A stretch of 64,000 bases of DNA from Verrucomicrobiales bacterium (GTDB lineage: Bacteria > Verrucomicrobiota > Verrucomicrobiia > Limisphaerales > J093): positions 186,001 to 250,000 of the forward strand of contig JACKPW010000005.1 in NCBI GenBank assembly GCA_024233215.1, in the 5' to 3' direction. Below are positions 60,320 through 64,000 of this stretch, piece by piece. The notes under the pieces are model-generated. The model saw only the letters and a program-made list of their open reading frames with translations. It did not search any database and was not told where the DNA came from. A program made the translations under genes and the position numbers. Position 1 is the first letter of the stretch. Every line of letters starts with the position of its first letter.

Positions 60320-60922
60320 TCAGTCTTCTCCCGACCCGCCTTCCCCCGGTTCCGTCGGTGGCTGGCGGTTCCTCAGCATTCGCAGGGCGTCGATCAGATA
60401 CTGGATTCCAGACAGCGCCGTGAAGCCGGTGGCGGCGAACGCCAGCGAGAGCAACCACCGGTCCGTAAAGGCAGCCAACACCCAGACGACACAAACCATC
60501 TGCAGCACCGTGGCGATCTTGCCGGTCCATCGCGGTCGCACCGTCCCGTGGCCGACCAAGTAGTTTACCAGGACCATGAGCAGGAGCAGCATCACGTCGC
60601 GGGCGAGCACGGTGCCCGTCAGCCAGAGCGGAATCGAGATCAGCCACGGACGGTTGTCGAGGGAGAGGATCACCAGGCCAAGGACCAGGAGCAGTTTGTC
60701 CGCGAGGGGATCGAGCAGCGCGCCCATGTCGGTTCGCTGGTTGTAGTGGCGGGCCACGTAGCCGTCCACACCGTCGCCGATGGCCGCCACCAGAAAGATC
60801 GCCAGCGCGATCAACCGGTGCCATTCGCGGCCATTTCCGGTGTAGTTGAGCAGTTCCACCACGAACACCGGCACCAGCAGAATGCGGGCAATGGTGATCT
60901 TGTTGGCCGTGGTCATTCTCAC
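60320..60922 (-). CDS. pgsA: CDP-diacylglycerol--glycerol-3-phosphate 3-phosphatidyltransferase
   Basis: The 200-residue membrane protein has the CDP-alcohol phosphatidyltransferase signature DGVDGYVARHYNQRTDMGAL, continued LDPLADK: D-x2-D-G-x2-A-R-x8-G-x3-D-x3-D, where the aspartates bind the metals and CDP-diacylglycerol. Several hydrophobic helices surround it (KITIARILLVPVFVVELL, LLLVLGLVILSL, MLLLLMVLVNYLVG). The start MRMTTANKITIAR with NKIT is typical of PgsA, which makes phosphatidylglycerol-phosphate for anionic lipid synthesis. It lies convergent to the prepilin-like gene. Related CDP-alcohol transferases (CLS-type, PssA) are less likely given length and N-terminus. Confidence 0.88.
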   Translation of the reverse strand: MRMTTANKITIARILLVPVFVVELLNYTGNGREWHRLIALAIFLVAAIGDGVDGYVARHYNQRTDMGALLDPLADKLLLVLGLVILSLDNRPWLISIPLWLTGTVLARDVMLLLLMVLVNYLVGHGTVRPRWTGKIATVLQMVCVVWVLAAFTDRWLLSLAFAATGFTALSGIQYLIDALRMLRNRQPPTEPGEGGSGED

Positions 60923-60974
60923 GCGAACCTCTCGCCGGCAGTGTGGGCCTGCCGTTCGCTCCCGTCAATCAGGG

Positions 60975-61009
60975 CAAAGAGAAGAGGGCGCCCCGCGGGG
61001 GACGCCCTC
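60975..61009 (-). terminator. Rho-independent terminator after the sugar-isomerase-like gene
   Basis: GAGGGCGCCCC (60984-60994) and GGGGACGCCCTC (60998-61009) form an 11-bp stem with one mismatch-type bulge and a small loop. On the minus strand it is followed by TTCTCTTTG, a T-rich tail. It lies about 25 bp past the stop of the minus-strand TIM-barrel gene. Confidence 0.8.
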
Positions 61010-61036
61010 CTGCTGGAATTCGTTGACGGAAGCGGC

Positions 61037-62068
61037 CTAGGCGCCCATGCCGTCCTCGAAGGAACCGGCGGCCAGCGGGAAGCAGAGGTTGTCGCGCACG
61101 TACTGGATGCCGTTGGCACTGGTGGCGTCCAGATCCCGATACGCACTCTCGGCCTCGACGATCAACGGCGCACTGGTGGTGCCCATGATCTCGCAGTAAC
61201 GCTTCGGATACCCGACGTCGATCAGCATCTCGACGTAGCGGACCATGTTGAGGTCGCCACTGGGGATGTCCACGAACTGCATCGCCCGATCCGGCCAGTT
61301 GCCCTTCATGGAGCGCAGCGGGAAGCCGGGGCGGATGACGAAGTTCTTCACGTGGCACGCGTAGACGCGGTCCGCCACCTTGCGGAAACGGGTTTCCCAG
61401 TCCTCACCCTCCCAGCAATGCGAAGGATCGGCATTCACGGTCAGGCACTTGTCACCGTCGCAGATCTCCACCAGCGTGTTGAAGTCATCCGCGCAGCAGG
61501 CGCCGGTGCCGGGGTGAATCTCGTGGGCCAGATAGATGCCCAGCTTGTTGGCGTGCTCGCGAATCTTGGCGGTCTTGGTGACGAAACGCTCCTTGCCCTC
61601 CTTGATGAGGTCGAAGTCGCCGCCCGCCCAGAAGCCCCAAGGATAACCGGTGGCCACTTCCCAGCCGAAGACCACCCCCCAGAAGGTGGGCAGGATCTTG
61701 AGGTTCAGTTCGGCGCAGAGGTCCATCAGCTTGAGCATGTAGGTCTCAGCCCACTGCTCGATCTTGTCCGACGACTGCTTCGCGACGTCCGCCGGGATGA
61801 AGGGGCGGATCGTCGGGCTGCCGGTCCATGCCGTGGTATGCACCCAGATCGGACAGTGGCAGGACACGCCGTCCAGCTTCATGCCGCGTTGCTCGAAGGT
61901 GTCCTTGATCTCCTGCGCGCTCTTGAAGCCGTCCCCGTCCTGCAACATGTAATTGGAGGGCTGGGCGCCGGCGGCTCCGGAGGCCTTGGCGTAGTCGAGG
62001 AAATCCGGGAGGGACTTGGCACCGTGCTGGGCGCCCTCGATGCTCGGATGATAGATGCTTTGAGCCAT
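61037..62068 (-). CDS. sugar phosphate isomerase/epimerase-like TIM-barrel protein
   Basis: The 343-residue protein belongs to the AP-endonuclease-2/xylose-isomerase-like TIM-barrel superfamily. Indicators are FEQRGMKLDGVSCHCPIWVH, IYLAHEIHPGTGACCADDF, CLTVNADPSHCWEGED and VYACHVKNFVIRP; the glutamate, aspartate and histidines in HEIHP, DPSHC and CHVKN are likely metal ligands. A cap including FWAGGDFDLIKEGKERF is unusual but plausible for sugar isomerases of this kind. No signal peptide. A terminator lies just behind it. The substrate is open; myo-inositol or sugar epimerases are candidates. Confidence 0.87.
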   Translation of the reverse strand: MAQSIYHPSIEGAQHGAKSLPDFLDYAKASGAAGAQPSNYMLQDGDGFKSAQEIKDTFEQRGMKLDGVSCHCPIWVHTTAWTGSPTIRPFIPADVAKQSSDKIEQWAETYMLKLMDLCAELNLKILPTFWGVVFGWEVATGYPWGFWAGGDFDLIKEGKERFVTKTAKIREHANKLGIYLAHEIHPGTGACCADDFNTLVEICDGDKCLTVNADPSHCWEGEDWETRFRKVADRVYACHVKNFVIRPGFPLRSMKGNWPDRAMQFVDIPSGDLNMVRYVEMLIDVGYPKRYCEIMGTTSAPLIVEAESAYRDLDATSANGIQYVRDNLCFPLAAGSFEDGMGA

Positions 62069-62219
62069 AATGCTTGCTGTGTCTGTGATGAGTGTTCTTG
62101 CGTATCGCGACCGTCAGGATTAACAGCGCTGGCAGGCGTGGCAACTCAATTTTGGGGAGGGCAGCCCTCCCTCCCCCCTCCGGCTTGCGTCCGAGCCCGC
62201 CTTCGGGCACTGTCACGCC

Positions 62220-64000
62220 ATGCATGCTTCGGTTTCCCGTCGTTCCACCCTCGGGCTGTGGATTCTCACTCTGGGTCTCCTCGGTTTCCTCCCGACCTTG
62301 TCCGCCGCTGATGCCGGTTCCGGGGCCGGGGACAAGGCGAAGAAGGAGGAGGGGAAGATCAAGGCGTACGACGAGGTGATCACCGAGAAGGCCAGGACCC
62401 AGGCGGGCCTGTTTCGGGTCCATCAGATCGACGACAAGCTCTTCTATGAGATCGTGCCCGGAGTGCTTGACCGCGACTTGCTCTGGGTCACCCAGATCGC
62501 CGCCACCACCGCCGGCAACAGCTACGCCGGCATGCCCGTGGGCAACCAGATCGTGCGCTGGGAGAAACGCGGCGACCGCATCCTGCTTCGCGACGTGCGC
62601 TACGGCATTCGTGCCGACACGGAGGATTCGATCGCGCTGGCAGTGAAGCAATCGAACCTCGCGCCGATCATCAAGGCCTTCGACGTCCTGGCCTACGGGA
62701 AGGACCTGGCCGCCGTGATCGAGGTTACCGATCTCTTTACCAAGGACGTGCCGGAATTCAGCGCCGTGAGCGCCCTCGACGCCGGCAGTCTGGCAGGGGA
62801 CCGGACCTTCGTGGATCGGGTCAAGGTGTTCCCCAAGAACATCAACGTCGAGGTGCTCGCCACCTACGCCACCAAGAAGCAGGGGGACAATGATCCCCGC
62901 AGCAGTGGCATCACCGCCCGGATTCATCACAGCATGGTCGACCTTCCGGCCGACCCGATGAAACCGCGGCGGCTCGACGAACGGGTCGGGTTCTTCTCCG
63001 TGGGGTTCACCGACTTCGCGGATGACCGGGACCATCAGGCCGAGCAAATCCGGTACATCACCCGTTGGCGGTTGGAGAAGCAGGACCCCGCAGCGGAGGT
63101 CTCCGAGCCGGTCAAGCCCATCGTCTTCTACGTGGCGCGCGAGGTTCCCGAGAAGTGGAAGCCCTATGTCAAACAGGGCATCGAAGACTGGCAGCCCGCC
63201 TTCGAGGCCGCCGGCTTCAAGAACGCCATACTCGGTCCTTACGCCCCCGATCCCCACGAGGATCCTGACTGGGACGCCGAGGATGCCCGCATCTCGAGCA
63301 TCCGCTGGCTGCCCTCCGATATCGAGAACGCCTTCGGCCCCCATGTGCATGACCCCCGCACCGGCGAAATCCTCGAGGCCGACGTGCGCATCTATCACAA
63401 CGTCCAGAAACTCGTGCGCGACTGGTATTTCGTGCAGGCTTCACCCAACGACCCGGACGCGCAGCATCTTCCGCTGCCCGACGAGTTGGTAGGGAAACTC
63501 ATCCGGTTCGTGGTCGCCCACGAGGTCGGCCACTCCCTCGGGTTCCCTCACAACATGAAGGCTTCATCGACCTACTCCATCGCGCAGCTCCGCGACCCGG
63601 ACTGGACCCGCAAGAACGGGACCGCCCCTTCCATCATGGATTACGCCCGCTTCAATTACGTCGCCCAACCCGGGGATGACGCCGCGTTGCTCCCAGGCGT
63701 CGGTCCCTATGACTTCTTCGCGGTGAACTGGGGCTACCACCAGTTCGGTGGAGATGCCGATGAGAAGGCGGAACTCGAGAAGCTGACCCATCAGCAGGTC
63801 GACAACCCCATCCTGCGCTTTGGCGGGCCCAATCCCCGGGTGGATTCCACCCAGCAGACGGAGGATCTTGGAGACGACGCGGTGGAGGCCACCCGACTGG
63901 GGCTCCTCAACCTGGAACGGGTGGCCGCCAACCTGATCCAGGCCACCGGCCGGCCGGGCGAGGACTACGCGTTGCTCGAGAACATGTACGACCAGGTCCT
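62220..64000 (+). CDS. secreted zinc metalloprotease with DUF5117/DUF4953-type layout, 3' end beyond window
   Basis: The gene runs off the right edge after 593 codons. The ATG at 62220 starts a signal peptide (RRSTLGLWILTLGLLGFLPTLSAADA). An N-terminal pseudo-beta-barrel region (LFRVHQIDDKLFYEIVPGVLD, GNQIVRWEKRGDRILLRDVRY) corresponds to DUF5117/DUF5118. The protease domain carries HEVGHSLGFPHN, a metzincin-like H-E-x-x-H-x-x-G-x-x-H motif with catalytic Glu and three zinc-binding His. SIMDYARFNYVAQPGD follows as the Met-turn. Such proteins are exported peptidases of unknown substrate, common in Bacteroidota and Verrucomicrobiota. It lies divergent to the isomerase-like gene, about 150 bp apart; a hairpin (GGGAGGGC-A-GCCCTCCC, near 62155-62171) lies between. 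Confidence 0.9.
   Translation, partial: MHASVSRRSTLGLWILTLGLLGFLPTLSAADAGSGAGDKAKKEEGKIKAYDEVITEKARTQAGLFRVHQIDDKLFYEIVPGVLDRDLLWVTQIAATTAGNSYAGMPVGNQIVRWEKRGDRILLRDVRYGIRADTEDSIALAVKQSNLAPIIKAFDVLAYGKDLAAVIEVTDLFTKDVPEFSAVSALDAGSLAGDRTFVDRVKVFPKNINVEVLATYATKKQGDNDPRSSGITARIHHSMVDLPADPMKPRRLDERVGFFSVGFTDFADDRDHQAEQIRYITRWRLEKQDPAAEVSEPVKPIVFYVAREVPEKWKPYVKQGIEDWQPAFEAAGFKNAILGPYAPDPHEDPDWDAEDARISSIRWLPSDIENAFGPHVHDPRTGEILEADVRIYHNVQKLVRDWYFVQASPNDPDAQHLPLPDELVGKLIRFVVAHEVGHSLGFPHNMKASSTYSIAQLRDPDWTRKNGTAPSIMDYARFNYVAQPGDDAALLPGVGPYDFFAVNWGYHQFGGDADEKAELEKLTHQQVDNPILRFGGPNPRVDSTQQTEDLGDDAVEATRLGLLNLERVAANLIQATGRPGEDYALLENMYDQV

Noticed and set aside
1..64000. CRISPR array, rRNA, prophage or transposase genes
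   Set aside because: No direct repeats with regular unique spacers, no rRNA signatures and no transposase were seen; the only recombinase is the truncated integrase at 41089-41524.

Overview
The window is a high-GC (roughly 60-65%) chromosomal stretch. Its gene content suggests a Verrucomicrobiota bacterium, probably Limisphaerales/Pedosphaera-like, although no 16S gene is present and this is inference. The pointers are a prepilin-type protein with the [19 protein letters not shown] leader, an ECF sigma factor opening FPNTRWSLIL linked to a zinc-ribbon Ser/Thr kinase with WD40 repeats, a giant secreted CotH/lamin-tail protein, a sulfatase, PQQ-type propellers, GH95 and GH172 glycosidases, a DUF1552 remnant, and many short palindromic intergenic repeats.

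Layout. 1-6.2 kb (minus strand): a partial GH95 fucosidase, a small hypothetical, an AI-2E family permease and a secreted nine-heme cytochrome. 6.4-12.1 kb (plus): a corrinoid protein with a homocysteine S-methyltransferase-like partner, a small membrane-anchored hypothetical, a KdaD-like fumarylacetoacetase-family enzyme followed by an L-fucose-isomerase-like protein, and an alpha/beta hydrolase. 12.1-19.9 kb: a sigma-factor remnant, an intact ECF sigma factor, a Calx-beta/alpha-beta-hydrolase protein whose nucleophile serine is replaced, and a Ser/Thr kinase-WD40 protein. 20.2-24.6 kb (minus): an RND efflux pair with ATGA overlap. 24.8-26.0 kb: a CPBP protease and a GNAT acetyltransferase. 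26.3-35.5 kb: a secreted protein with four near-identical 176-residue repeats, then the CotH protein. 35.8-40.7 kb: a sulfatase and a large PQQ-propeller protein. 40.7-41.6 kb: gene debris, an integrase remnant and tRNA-Leu(UAA). 41.8-48.0 kb: a Gfo/Idh/MocA oxidoreductase, a PQQ-like propeller protein, a GH172 (DUF2961) enzyme and a BaiN-type flavoprotein. 48.0-52.5 kb: a broken gene, a REP cluster, a DUF4185-like propeller, a frameshifted DUF1552 remnant, a secreted hypothetical and a Tat-exported protein. 52.5-55.1 kb (minus): cupin, PEP-hydrolase-like TIM barrel and Tm-1-like protein. 55.2-64.0 kb: HrpA helicase, prepilin-like protein, PgsA, a sugar-phosphate-isomerase-like TIM barrel and a partial zinc metalloprotease.

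Taken together this is housekeeping (HrpA, PgsA, tRNA-Leu) mixed with a polysaccharide/sugar-acid degrading and extracytoplasmic repertoire. No defence island, CRISPR array or biosynthetic cluster was seen. The most interesting points are the tomato Tm-1 architecture split over two adjacent genes, the sigma/dead-hydrolase/kinase locus, the four-repeat exported protein, a sulfatase with a non-canonical CxTxR active site, and several families of structured intergenic repeats with constant flanks or 9-bp periodicity.
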